64,000 bases of DNA from NCBI GenBank assembly GCA_013151645.1, contig JAADHU010000051.1:62001-126000 (forward strand), written 5' to 3'. This document shows positions 7,845 through 16,660 of this stretch, in pieces (positions within the stretch are counted from its first letter, which is position 1; the number at the start of each line of letters is the position of its first letter). The stretch comes from Gammaproteobacteria bacterium (lineage in GTDB: Bacteria > Pseudomonadota > Gammaproteobacteria > Steroidobacterales > Woeseiaceae). Made by a program: the position numbers and the translations under genes. Below the pieces are notes generated by a model that saw nothing but the letters and a program-made list of their open reading frames with translations, searched no databases and had not been told where the DNA came from.

Positions 7845-9410
7845 ATGAACTTGCGGATTTTCTTCACTGGACTGGCCATGGTTTTCGCTTTTCTCAATCC
7901 AGCATCCGGCAATACCGCCGGAATCGAGACTCTGGTCATGCCGGGGAAAGTGATCGAAGGTCACGCAGAAGTCGAATCAGAATGCTCCTCCTGCCACAAG
8001 GCCTTCAAACGTGGAAATCAGCGAACCTTATGCCTTGATTGCCATGAAGATGTTGCACTCGATATCGAACGTACTATCGGTTTTCACGGCCTATTTGACG
8101 CCGCCGGCGAGCATGACTGCGCTGATTGTCATACCGACCATGAAGGGCGTGACGCGGACATCGTGCAGTTGGATGAGAATTCCTTTGACCATACCTTTAC
8201 TGACTTCAACCTACTGGGCAAGCACGCCGAAGTCATTTGTGCGGACTGCCATGCCGTGGGAGAAACTTTTCGCGACGCGCCCGGCACCTGTTATTCCTGC
8301 CACGAACAGGACAACGTTCATGACGAAGTCATGGGCACAGTGTGTGCTGACTGTCATACACCGGTGGACTGGAAGGATGTCGAATTTGATCATGACACTA
8401 CCAACTATCGGCTGCTCGGAAAGCACCAGGAAATTGCCTGCCTGGACTGTCATGAAGACCGGACCTTTCAGAATACCGCGACGACTTGTTACGGCTGCCA
8501 TGCCGAAGAAGACGCACACAACGGGCGCAGCGGACAAGAGTGCGACAACTGCCATAGTCCTTCTGCCTGGACGGATACGAGTTTCGACCACAGCCGCGAT
8601 ACGCAATTCCCTCTTGATGGCAAACACGCCGAGCAATCTTGCGATGGTTGCCACAGCGACGATCCCTTCGCGGATGAACTGCAGAGCAACTGTGTGTCCT
8701 GCCATCTTGAAGACGATAATCACGCGGGAAATTTCGGCGAACAATGTGAAACGTGCCACACAAGCGACGATTGGGTGAAAGTGACATTCGATCACGATGT
8801 CGATACAGGTCACCCGCTCAATGGCGCGCACGAATCCATCGCGTGCGAATCCTGTCACATCGAACCAATCTTCGAAGTGGGGTTGGGATCAGACTGCAAC
8901 TCCTGCCACGAAGAAGACGATGCTCACAAGGGCGAGCAAGGCATGGTCTGCAATGACTGCCACAACGAGGCTTCGTGGCAGGACGATGTCTTTTTCGATC
9001 ACGACCTGACGCAGTTTCCGTTGCTAGGCACCCATGCCTCGACTGAGTGCGATGGCTGTCACGACTCGCATGTTTTCCGGGATGCGCCCGAGGCCTGCGT
9101 GGACTGTCATCTCGAAGAGGATCCGCATGAAGGTCGCTTCGATAGCAACTGTGGCGGCTGCCATAACCCGGTCGATTGGGAAGACTGGCAATTCGACCAC
9201 GATATGCAAACCGATTTCTTGCTCGACGGTGCGCACCTGGCGGTGAACTGCGATGGTTGCCACCGGCAATCGCTCGCAACGATGGCGAAACTCGGTAGTC
9301 GTTGTACGGATTGCCACCGGGCAGACGATATTCATGACGGAGAGTTTGGCTATGATTGCGGCCGCTGTCACTCCGCCGATTCGTTCCGCGACGTAAGGGC
9401 GATCAGATGA
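7845..9410 (+). CDS. 21-heme c-type cytochrome
   Basis: The 521-residue protein has a signal peptide (about 1-22) and 21 CxxCH heme-attachment motifs, counted by eye, spread evenly to the C-terminus. The repeat pattern is one heme motif, an acidic DD/EDxH segment, a second motif, then W-x-x-x-x-F-D-H and L-x-G-x-H before the next. The extra histidines would supply distal ligands for bis-His hemes. The mature protein is strongly acidic. It fits the broad cytochrome c3/multiheme class and is periplasmic or on the cell surface. The stop codon overlaps the ATG of the next cytochrome (ATGA at 9407-9410), showing translational coupling. No substrate-binding active site is visible, so electron conduction is the simplest role. 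Confidence 0.93.
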   Translation: MNLRIFFTGLAMVFAFLNPASGNTAGIETLVMPGKVIEGHAEVESECSSCHKAFKRGNQRTLCLDCHEDVALDIERTIGFHGLFDAAGEHDCADCHTDHEGRDADIVQLDENSFDHTFTDFNLLGKHAEVICADCHAVGETFRDAPGTCYSCHEQDNVHDEVMGTVCADCHTPVDWKDVEFDHDTTNYRLLGKHQEIACLDCHEDRTFQNTATTCYGCHAEEDAHNGRSGQECDNCHSPSAWTDTSFDHSRDTQFPLDGKHAEQSCDGCHSDDPFADELQSNCVSCHLEDDNHAGNFGEQCETCHTSDDWVKVTFDHDVDTGHPLNGAHESIACESCHIEPIFEVGLGSDCNSCHEEDDAHKGEQGMVCNDCHNEASWQDDVFFDHDLTQFPLLGTHASTECDGCHDSHVFRDAPEACVDCHLEEDPHEGRFDSNCGGCHNPVDWEDWQFDHDMQTDFLLDGAHLAVNCDGCHRQSLATMAKLGSRCTDCHRADDIHDGEFGYDCGRCHSADSFRDVRAIR

Positions 9411-11548
9411 TCATGAAAACACACATTGAACCGACTCTTGTCCGTCAGACCGTTTCCGCCGCGTGCCTGTTTGCATTGGCGCTTTTTCTGATCCCGGCCA
9501 GCCTGTTTGCGCAGGAACCATTCGACCATTTCAGCACCGGCTTCAGTCTGGATGGTGCCCACGCAACCGTTGGTTGCGAAGGTTGCCACGCCGGGGGCTC
9601 TTTCGAGGGAACCAACCCGGATTGCGTCAGTTGCCATTCCCGCATTGGTCTCGGTAGCGCCTCCATTAAGCCGCCCAATCATGTTGCATCGACCAACTTC
9701 TGCATTGACTGCCATACGACGGCCGCGTGGAGTCCGGTTGCCTATATGGATCACACGGCGGTCACTGGCAATTGCGGCACCTGTCACAATGGCGTCGTTG
9801 CCACCGGCAAGAACACGACTCACATTGCCAGCAGCGAGCAATGTGATGACTGTCACCAGTCTTCATTATGGACTCCCGCCGTATTTGACCATGCGAATGC
9901 TACTGGCGACTGTTTTAGTTGCCACAACGGCGTAACGGCCACCGGCAAGGGCGCCATACACATTCAGACCACGAACATTTGTGAAGATTGCCATAGCACG
10001 GCGCTCTGGCAACCGGCTACCTTCGTCGATCATACGCAGGTCATTGGCAGTTGCGGTTCGTGCCACAATGGCACAATCGCATCAGGCAAGAACCCGACTC
10101 ACTTCACGAGCAGCGACAATTGCGACGACTGCCACACCACGACGGGATGGCTGCCAGCGACTTTCGACCACGCTAACATCGCTGCCAATTGTTCCAGTTG
10201 CCATAACGGCGTCGATGCGACCGGCAAGAATCCGACACACATCCGGACCACCGAAGTTTGCGAGGACTGCCACAACAGCTCCTTGTGGGCACCGGCCGAC
10301 CTGATTGACCACACCCAGGTACTGGGTACCTGTGGTTCCTGCCACAACGGCACAATTGCTGCGGGCAAGAACCCCACGCATATCATCAGTGGCGACAACT
10401 GTGACGACTGCCATACAACGGTGGCATGGGTACCGGCCAACTTTGATCACGCCAGCATCATTGGTGGCTGCGCGACCTGTCACGACGGCGTTGGCGCCAC
10501 CGGCAAGAATCCGGGGCATATCCAGACCACCAATATTTGTGAGGACTGCCATAACAACACGCTGTGGGTGCCGGCCGATTCGGTCGACCACACGCAGGTC
10601 GTGGGTACCTGTGGCTCGTGCCATAACGGCACCATCGCGACGGGCAAGAACCCGACCCACATCCAGACCGGCAACAATTGCGACGATTGCCATACAACGG
10701 TGGCATGGTTACCCGCCAACTTCGATCACGCCAATATCGTGACGGGGTGTATCACCTGTCACAATGGCAATGGCGCAACCGGCAAGAACCCCACACACAT
10801 CCAAACCACGAACGTTTGTGAAGATTGCCACAACAATACAATCTGGGCGCCAGCCGACACGGTCGATCACACGCAGGTGCTAGGAACGTGTAATTCCTGT
10901 CACAACGGAACCATAGCGACAGGGAAAAACCCGACGCATATTAACAGTGGCAATAACTGCGACGATTGTCATACGACGGTGGGATGGATTCCGGCGTTCT
11001 TCGATCACGTCAATATCGTGGATAACTGTTTCAACTGCCACAACGGGACCGATGCCACTGGCAAGAATCCAACGCACGTACAAACCACCAATGTCTGCGA
11101 AGATTGCCACAATACCAACCTGTGGGCACCGGTCGACACTGTTGATCATACTCAGGTCCTCGGGTCCTGCTCTACCTGCCACAACGGTACGATTGCGACC
11201 GGCAAGAACCAGGGTCACTTCATCACTGCACGGGAATGCGATTCCTGTCATGACACGGCCGCCTGGATTCCCGATAATTTCAGGCATACGACACTGGCGT
11301 ACGAACCGCTGGATCATCGAGGCAACCTGCCTTGTACCGCATGCCACCTGGGCAATGCGGAGCCAGTCAGCTGGTCCTTCCCCGCGTATCAGCCCGATTG
11401 TGCCGGCTGCCACGCCGATGACTATCGACTAAACAAACACGAAGCCGCAGGGGGGGGCTTCGAATCGATCAGCCTGAATCGTAATTGCGCCGGCGCCTGT
11501 CATCAGAAGAATCAGCAGCACCGCATCAGTGATGGAGGCTGGGATTGA
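9407..11548 (+). CDS. 28-heme-site c-type cytochrome with tandem tetraheme repeats
   Basis: Start ATG 9407 overlaps the upstream stop; ATG 9413 is an alternative. The 713-residue protein has a signal peptide ending near SLFAQ, then 27 CxxCH motifs and one CxxxCH (CAGACH, bases 11486-11503) near the C-terminus. Most of the protein is a repeat of two related units of 46 and 47 residues, each with two hemes: a CDDCH unit with FDH and a CEDCH unit with DHTQV, both carrying the CHNG and GKNPTH motifs. Histidines in DH and THI can be distal ligands. The extended repeat architecture suggests a rod or wire of stacked hemes. It is probably periplasmic or exported through the next gene's barrel (inference). 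Comparable proteins are known in metal-reducing and sediment bacteria. Confidence 0.92.
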   Translation: MIMKTHIEPTLVRQTVSAACLFALALFLIPASLFAQEPFDHFSTGFSLDGAHATVGCEGCHAGGSFEGTNPDCVSCHSRIGLGSASIKPPNHVASTNFCIDCHTTAAWSPVAYMDHTAVTGNCGTCHNGVVATGKNTTHIASSEQCDDCHQSSLWTPAVFDHANATGDCFSCHNGVTATGKGAIHIQTTNICEDCHSTALWQPATFVDHTQVIGSCGSCHNGTIASGKNPTHFTSSDNCDDCHTTTGWLPATFDHANIAANCSSCHNGVDATGKNPTHIRTTEVCEDCHNSSLWAPADLIDHTQVLGTCGSCHNGTIAAGKNPTHIISGDNCDDCHTTVAWVPANFDHASIIGGCATCHDGVGATGKNPGHIQTTNICEDCHNNTLWVPADSVDHTQVVGTCGSCHNGTIATGKNPTHIQTGNNCDDCHTTVAWLPANFDHANIVTGCITCHNGNGATGKNPTHIQTTNVCEDCHNNTIWAPADTVDHTQVLGTCNSCHNGTIATGKNPTHINSGNNCDDCHTTVGWIPAFFDHVNIVDNCFNCHNGTDATGKNPTHVQTTNVCEDCHNTNLWAPVDTVDHTQVLGSCSTCHNGTIATGKNQGHFITARECDSCHDTAAWIPDNFRHTTLAYEPLDHRGNLPCTACHLGNAEPVSWSFPAYQPDCAGCHADDYRLNKHEAAGGGFESISLNRNCAGACHQKNQQHRISDGGWD
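9701..11236 (+). repeat. 279-bp in-frame tandem repeat in cytochrome gene, about 5.5 units
   Basis: The first codon of the CDDCH motif falls at 9842, 10121, 10400, 10679, 10958 and 11237, exactly 279 bp apart each time. A half unit of 141 bp (CIDCH) precedes it at 9701. Each 279-bp unit encodes 93 residues and four heme sites, made of a 138-bp and a 141-bp half. Copies share whole protein motifs but differ at many synonymous positions, so the duplications are not very recent. No length change breaks the register. Confidence 0.93.
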
Positions 11549-14076
11549 CTAGCGGCCAGCACGTGCCGGTCCCATCAGTCATGAGTAGACTATTGCGACA
11601 ATTGAGGTTCCTGGTAATCGTGACCAGCGGCCTGCTGACTGCCACAGTTGCGATCGCAGGACCCGGCTTCATATCAGGCACCAGAATCTCGAAAGGTAAC
11701 TTTCTCGCCGAGATTACCGTTCAATTCAATTGCGGCGTCCGATACATCGATCATGAGCCCGCCAAAGGTGGCGATCAGATGAGGATTCGACTGGAATCCA
11801 CGGGAATATGCCGCGGCGTCTCTCCGCTGGTCGAAAATATTCGCGAGCAATATCGACCTGCCGATGCCGACAATGCGAAGCTGGTCAATCTTGAATACGA
11901 TGGCGAAACGCCAGCCGGGCCGTTGTTGCGATTGGATTTTAGCGAGCCCGTTCGGTTCGCGATCAGACCGTCGTCAGATGACAACACAATAGCTATCCGC
12001 GTTTACTTCGATGCAGCCCAGGTGACATTGGCCGAACCAAGATCGACCGGGCGAAGCAGCCGACGTGTTGCGCCACCGGCGGAACGTACCGCACGATACG
12101 TCATCAACCTTGCTTCGTCGCGCAGACCGCCCGGCACGGCTGACCTGCCGAAATTCGCACTGGATTCTTATCAATCAGTGTTCGTCTCAGAGGCGATCAT
12201 CGATCAGGCCACCTGGTACCGCCTGCGACTCGGGTACTTCGAATCCGCCCGGGATGCCTCGCGGCAATTGGCCCGCGTGCGCAAGCAGTACCCAACAGCC
12301 TGGATCGACCGCGCTTCCGGCGAGACGACGACCGTGGCGGACGTCGCCGCACCCATTACCAAACAGCAATCGCCGGAAGGGGCTGCAGTCACCCGGCGAA
12401 CGCCCGCAAACGCGGCAGGCCTCGTCGGTAAGTCGACTCATGGTCCTGACAGCGAAGCAAAACTGGCAAAGCTCATGCGCGATGCCCATCGGGCGATGAC
12501 CGCGGGCGAAATATCCCGTGCCGTGCAGATCTACACCAAGGTTCTGCAACAACCGGCGAATCAGTATCAGCGACAGGCACAAGAGTATCTTGCGTTAGCA
12601 CGTGAAAGAAACGGGCAAACAGCCCATGCGAAAGCGGAGTATCAACGGTATTTGGCAGTCTACCCGGATGGCGAGGGCACCGCCCGAGTCCGGCAAAGAT
12701 TGTCCGCTCTGCTGTCAAAAACCAGGCAGCGAAGTACGGTTTCCGGTCAGGCGGCCGATGGCCGCAGGGACGCAGAGGTCAACCCGTGGAATATTCGCAC
12801 GTTTTTCTCTCAGTACTATCGGCGCGACGTTAATCAGCCGGATGGGAACGACGACATTATCAGCCAATCCTCTGTGTACTCGGACATCAATATCGATGCC
12901 CGGCGACGTGGCGAACGCTATGATTTTTCTTCCCGAATAACGACCGGCTACCGAAACGATTTCCTCGCCAGCTCTCGCAGTGGCGGTAACGACCTGCGAC
13001 TCTCGTACGCCTATGCCGACCTCGCCGATAGCAAGACGGGGTTGCGCGGCCGGCTGGGTCGCCAGTCCCGGAGCAATGGTGGCGTGCTGGGTCGATTTGA
13101 CGGCATCAATTTCAGCTACCAGGCCAGCGAAAAACTGCGCGTTGATACTGTACTCGGAAAACCGGTGTATTCGACTGCTGACGGCGTGAACAACGAACGA
13201 ACGTTCTACGGTATCAGCTCGAATTTTGGCCCCATTGCCGACGGTCTTGATATTGGCCTGTTCTTTCTTCAGCAAGATATCAATGGCATTGGCGACCGCC
13301 ATGTCGTGGGAAGCGAAGTCCGATACTTTGCGGAAAACAAAAGCCTGTGGGGACAAATTGACTACGATACTTCGTTCAAGGAATTCGGCAGCATGTTCCT
13401 GCAAAGCAGCTGGCGGTTGCCATCGAAGCTCACGATATCCGGAATACTCGACCGCCGCAGAAGCCCCTTCCTGAGTACGGGCAATGCGGTGATCGGCCAA
13501 TCGGAATTGTCCTTCGGGGAACTTAGTGCGATTTTCACTGAGCATGAACTCCGGCAGTTGGCCCTGGATCGGGCGGCGCAAACCACAACCATAACCCTGG
13601 GGCTGTCACGGCCGCTCACGCCCAAGCTGCAGATCAATCTGAACGCCAGTGAATCGGCCATCGCCGCAACACCGGCGTCCGGCGGCGTGGCCGCGACACC
13701 TGCGACGAGCTACCGCTACTATTCGGCTGACATGGTAGCGAGCAGCCTTATCGCGCAAGGCGATGTCACCATCTTCGGTGTGCGCTATGCAGATTCGGAC
13801 AGCACCAAGGTCTGGTCACTTAACCTGGACACACGCTTTCCGCTTGGCCGATCGTTGCGTATCAACCCACGAATGCGGGTGGACTACCGACAAATCAAAT
13901 CGGACCTGAGTAGCGAATGGATTCTTACGCCCGGGCTACGACTTCAGTATCGCTGGGGTCGGAAAGTCCGGCTCGAATTTGAGGCTGGCAAGCGATTCGC
14001 TAACCGGACTTTCGCTGAATCTGATATAAAGCGCCAATCCTATTTTATCAACTTCGGTTATCAGATATTCTATTAG
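11545..14076 (+). CDS. SPOR/TPR/outer-membrane beta-barrel protein of cytochrome locus
   Basis: I chose TTG 11545 because GGAGG lies 6-7 bases before it and it overlaps the upstream stop (TTGA); ATG 11581 is the alternative. The 843-residue protein has a signal peptide (to about 39), a beta-rich domain at 45-160 vaguely like AMIN domains, an SPOR-like segment at 184-258, a TPR region at 303-390, and from about 418 alternating strands with the look of a porin barrel, ending in aromatic GYQIFY as outer-membrane proteins do. Its position directly after two giant cytochromes suggests a role like MtrB/PioB, a barrel that seats or exports a cytochrome. There is no clear homology to MtrB by eye. A generic surface-exposed TPR-barrel is the alternative. 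Confidence 0.72.
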   Translation: MTSGQHVPVPSVMSRLLRQLRFLVIVTSGLLTATVAIAGPGFISGTRISKGNFLAEITVQFNCGVRYIDHEPAKGGDQMRIRLESTGICRGVSPLVENIREQYRPADADNAKLVNLEYDGETPAGPLLRLDFSEPVRFAIRPSSDDNTIAIRVYFDAAQVTLAEPRSTGRSSRRVAPPAERTARYVINLASSRRPPGTADLPKFALDSYQSVFVSEAIIDQATWYRLRLGYFESARDASRQLARVRKQYPTAWIDRASGETTTVADVAAPITKQQSPEGAAVTRRTPANAAGLVGKSTHGPDSEAKLAKLMRDAHRAMTAGEISRAVQIYTKVLQQPANQYQRQAQEYLALARERNGQTAHAKAEYQRYLAVYPDGEGTARVRQRLSALLSKTRQRSTVSGQAADGRRDAEVNPWNIRTFFSQYYRRDVNQPDGNDDIISQSSVYSDINIDARRRGERYDFSSRITTGYRNDFLASSRSGGNDLRLSYAYADLADSKTGLRGRLGRQSRSNGGVLGRFDGINFSYQASEKLRVDTVLGKPVYSTADGVNNERTFYGISSNFGPIADGLDIGLFFLQQDINGIGDRHVVGSEVRYFAENKSLWGQIDYDTSFKEFGSMFLQSSWRLPSKLTISGILDRRRSPFLSTGNAVIGQSELSFGELSAIFTEHELRQLALDRAAQTTTITLGLSRPLTPKLQINLNASESAIAATPASGGVAATPATSYRYYSADMVASSLIAQGDVTIFGVRYADSDSTKVWSLNLDTRFPLGRSLRINPRMRVDYRQIKSDLSSEWILTPGLRLQYRWGRKVRLEFEAGKRFANRTFAESDIKRQSYFINFGYQIFY

Positions 14077-14078
14077 TC

Positions 14079-14666
14079 ATGCGCCATTTCCGGCAATCGG
14101 TTTCTCTGCTGCTCGCAGTACTCATCGCAACGATCGGCGGTTGCGGTTCAACCGGAACAGTGATTCAGAATACTCTGGATCCGGTAACCGGCATTACGAT
14201 CACCCATGCCGACGTTCCGATGCTCTTTTATCGAGACAGCTCGGCACGGGCCGCCTACGCACGCGATTTCGTCAATCTGGGGCCGATAATGATCAATCGA
14301 ATGGGCCAGTACCGGTATTTCCTGTGGCTGGCTGCCTGGGGCACGATACAGAACAGCCATTTGACTGAAGCACGCGATGGTTTCGAATCGATTATCGTGT
14401 TTGTCGATGGCGAACCCCTGGGACTCACTAGTGTCGGCTGGGCGCCCGAGACGATTGGCGCGTCGGCATCGGTATACATCAAGCCGGTCACATCGGCAAC
14501 TGAAGCATACTACGAAGTAACTGCGGACCAGTTACGCCTGATTGCCGATGCAACCGATGTCAGGCTGCAGTTGACCGGATCAGCGACTCGCGCTTACGAA
14601 CCCTGGGATAGCCAGACATCTGCTCACGCCAGTCTACGGGCATTTCTTGAGTTCGTGAGCTATTGA
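14079..14666 (+). CDS. Lipoprotein of unknown function, end of cytochrome operon
   Basis: This 195-residue protein starts 2 bp after the barrel gene. It has a lipoprotein signal with lipobox IGGC (Cys at about 22) followed by GSTGT, with no Asp at +2, so outer-membrane sorting is likely. The remainder is a compact alpha/beta domain without cysteine, so it carries no heme. It has tryptophan-containing strands (WLAAWG, VGWAPE) and no motif I recognise. Its position as last gene of a tight operon suggests an assembly or accessory role for the barrel or cytochromes, by inference only. Confidence 0.75.
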   Translation: MRHFRQSVSLLLAVLIATIGGCGSTGTVIQNTLDPVTGITITHADVPMLFYRDSSARAAYARDFVNLGPIMINRMGQYRYFLWLAAWGTIQNSHLTEARDGFESIIVFVDGEPLGLTSVGWAPETIGASASVYIKPVTSATEAYYEVTADQLRLIADATDVRLQLTGSATRAYEPWDSQTSAHASLRAFLEFVSY

Positions 14667-15048
14667 GAAAACCGTCGCTACCGCTGAAATTCACGCAAGC
14701 AGAGCGACTCGTATCCGAATACGGCACGCGATCCGGGTTCCGGTCCGGGTCATAGCGAGACCGGGTTCGTGGCGAGCCGACACAGCCACGGAGACCAAAG
14801 GCCGAGCCGCACCGGATGCGACGGCGATTGACCTGATTGAGGGGCTTCGTGCGCCCTGCCCGGATACCCCCCACACCTAGTCGCAGGCTCTCTGAAATAC
14901 CCAACGCTTGACGATGGGAGTGATTTTGTCCCCATTTCGTTCAGAAATACCAGTGAAATCAGCATTCTGTGACGTATTTCGCACCCGCCGAACGGGCAGC
15001 CGCCTAAGATATGTCAAGTTAACAAGACTGACACAAGACCGATCTGCC
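14667..15048. other. Intergenic region of about 380 bp
   Basis: This gap separates the end of the cytochrome operon from a secreted protein gene. Several short open frames cross it on the minus strand, but they have arginine-rich, unlikely compositions and no ribosome-binding sites. I see no strong terminator hairpin with a T-run and no RNA gene. Confidence 0.4.
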
Positions 15049-16533
15049 ATGAGGAATGAACCTCTGTCCAACGTGCCGCGCTGGCAACGAATACTGCTGT
15101 GGTCAGTATGCGTACTGCCATGCCTGGGCTATGCTGCGCCGGGCGACATTCTTTTCAGTGATAATTTCGAACGCTCAAACCTCGCTCCATGGACGACGAC
15201 CAACCCCGGCGTTTCCGGAATAATGACCGGTGGACAAACATCCAACTCCCCGAATCGCGGCGCGTTTACTCGCAGTCGCCCCGTCGCGATTACAAGCCCG
15301 GCGTTTAATGCCGCCGTACCGGCCGCACAAGTCAGCGTCTGGGTTCGTCGCGGCAGCGATGCCTTCAGCGAATACCCGGACTCCGGTGAAAACCTGGTCA
15401 TCGAGTACCGTCGTGCGGACAACAGCTGGGCCGCGCTGGCAACCTTTCTGGGCGGCGGCTCACCCGGGCAGGTTTTTCTGCCAACACTGGCATTGCCGCC
15501 CGACGGACTGCACGGTTCACTGGCCATCCGCGCGCGACAAACCGGCGGTAGCAACGGCAACTTCGACTGGTGGCACATCGACGACGTGGTTGTTACCGAG
15601 ACCGCTCCGCCGGTGCCGCTAACTGTCGGTAGCTGTGACAATTTCGAATCAGGCCTCAGTGGCAACTGGTCGATAAACCAGTTCAGCGGCTTCGCTGGCA
15701 CCAGCGCTGCGACGTCGCAGTCGCCGGTGTTTTCTCTGTTCCTCAACGGCGGCGTTGTTGAAGTGACTTCGAGTGCAATTGATACGAGCGACCTGTCGTT
15801 CTCGGATATTTCGATGTGGATTCGGCGTGGAGCCGACGCGTTTAGTGAAGACCCCGATAACGTCGAAAACCTGGTGATTGAGTATTTGAATGACGGCGGT
15901 GGTTGGACCGCGCTGGAAACGTTCACCGGCAATGGCGCTCAGGGGCAGATATTCCTGCGTACGTTCAATATACCGGCGGCCGGCCGTCACGCCGGTTTTC
16001 GACTGCGATTCCGCCAGACCGCAGGGTCCGGCGCGGGATGGGATTTCTGGCATATCGACGACGTCTGCATGAATCAAGTAATGCGACCGGACCTGCTGGT
16101 AACCAAATCAGTACAGACGGTGTCAGACCCAGTTAACGGCAGTAGCAATCCGAAAGCGATTCCCGGCGCCATCATGCTGTATACGATTAATGTCTCGAAT
16201 CAGGGCCCTGGCCCGGTTGACAACAACAGCCTGGCAATTACCGATATCGTCCCTGCCGACAGTGCACTGTTTGTAGGCACCAGCGGCGGCGACCCAATCG
16301 TTTTTGCCGATGGCGCGGTCGCCAGCGGCCTTAGTTACAACTTTGCCAGTGATGTTACTTTTAGCAGTCAGCCAGGTGGTGGAACGCCGTTCACTTACTC
16401 GCCAACACCCGATGCCCAAGGCTACGATGCGGCGGTCACGGGCTACCGCGTCAACCCCGCCGGCAGCATGAACGCTGCGGTCGGTAGTGCTTTTCCCGCT
16501 TTCAATATTCTGCTGACCGTCAGAATCCAGTAA
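15049..16533 (+). CDS. Secreted protein with two MAM-like domains and a DUF11-like domain
   Basis: ATG 15049 is preferred because it places a signal peptide (to CLGYA|AP) at the start of a 494-residue product. Two homologous domains of about 155 residues follow: each opens with a DNFE motif, has WVRRG/WIRRG-x-DAFSE, a VIEY strand and ends WWHIDDV or FWHIDDV, the usual end of MAM/concanavalin-like adhesive domains. The last 150 residues resemble a DUF11 repeat (LLVTKSVQTVSDP, YTINVSNQGPGPV, ITDIVPADSA), common in bacterial surface proteins. No sorting anchor is visible. The protein is probably extracellular and adhesive or structural. A link to the neighbouring cytochrome operon is possible but unsupported. 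Confidence 0.78.
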   Translation: MRNEPLSNVPRWQRILLWSVCVLPCLGYAAPGDILFSDNFERSNLAPWTTTNPGVSGIMTGGQTSNSPNRGAFTRSRPVAITSPAFNAAVPAAQVSVWVRRGSDAFSEYPDSGENLVIEYRRADNSWAALATFLGGGSPGQVFLPTLALPPDGLHGSLAIRARQTGGSNGNFDWWHIDDVVVTETAPPVPLTVGSCDNFESGLSGNWSINQFSGFAGTSAATSQSPVFSLFLNGGVVEVTSSAIDTSDLSFSDISMWIRRGADAFSEDPDNVENLVIEYLNDGGGWTALETFTGNGAQGQIFLRTFNIPAAGRHAGFRLRFRQTAGSGAGWDFWHIDDVCMNQVMRPDLLVTKSVQTVSDPVNGSSNPKAIPGAIMLYTINVSNQGPGPVDNNSLAITDIVPADSALFVGTSGGDPIVFADGAVASGLSYNFASDVTFSSQPGGGTPFTYSPTPDAQGYDAAVTGYRVNPAGSMNAAVGSAFPAFNILLTVRIQ

Positions 16534-16660
16534 CGCAAGGGCTGACGATAGATTTCGCGGTGCTCGCCGCGATTTGGCAAACAATCGCCATTCCAATAAT
16601 ATTCATTCTGAACGGACGTGATAACCATCGCGTACTTAAATATTCCAAGTGGAGATATTC

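Noticed and set aside
9701-11236. The regular repeat could be mistaken for a CRISPR array or satellite DNA.
   Set aside because: The 279-bp period is in frame, codes for heme motifs, and has no spacer-repeat alternation.
7845-11548. Long antisense and out-of-frame ORFs across the cytochrome genes.
   Set aside because: They arise because heme-codon repeats leave other frames open; sequences are low complexity and have no motifs.
14560-14904. Minus-strand frame across the gap after the lipoprotein gene.
   Set aside because: Arginine-rich product, overlaps the lipoprotein gene, no ribosome site.
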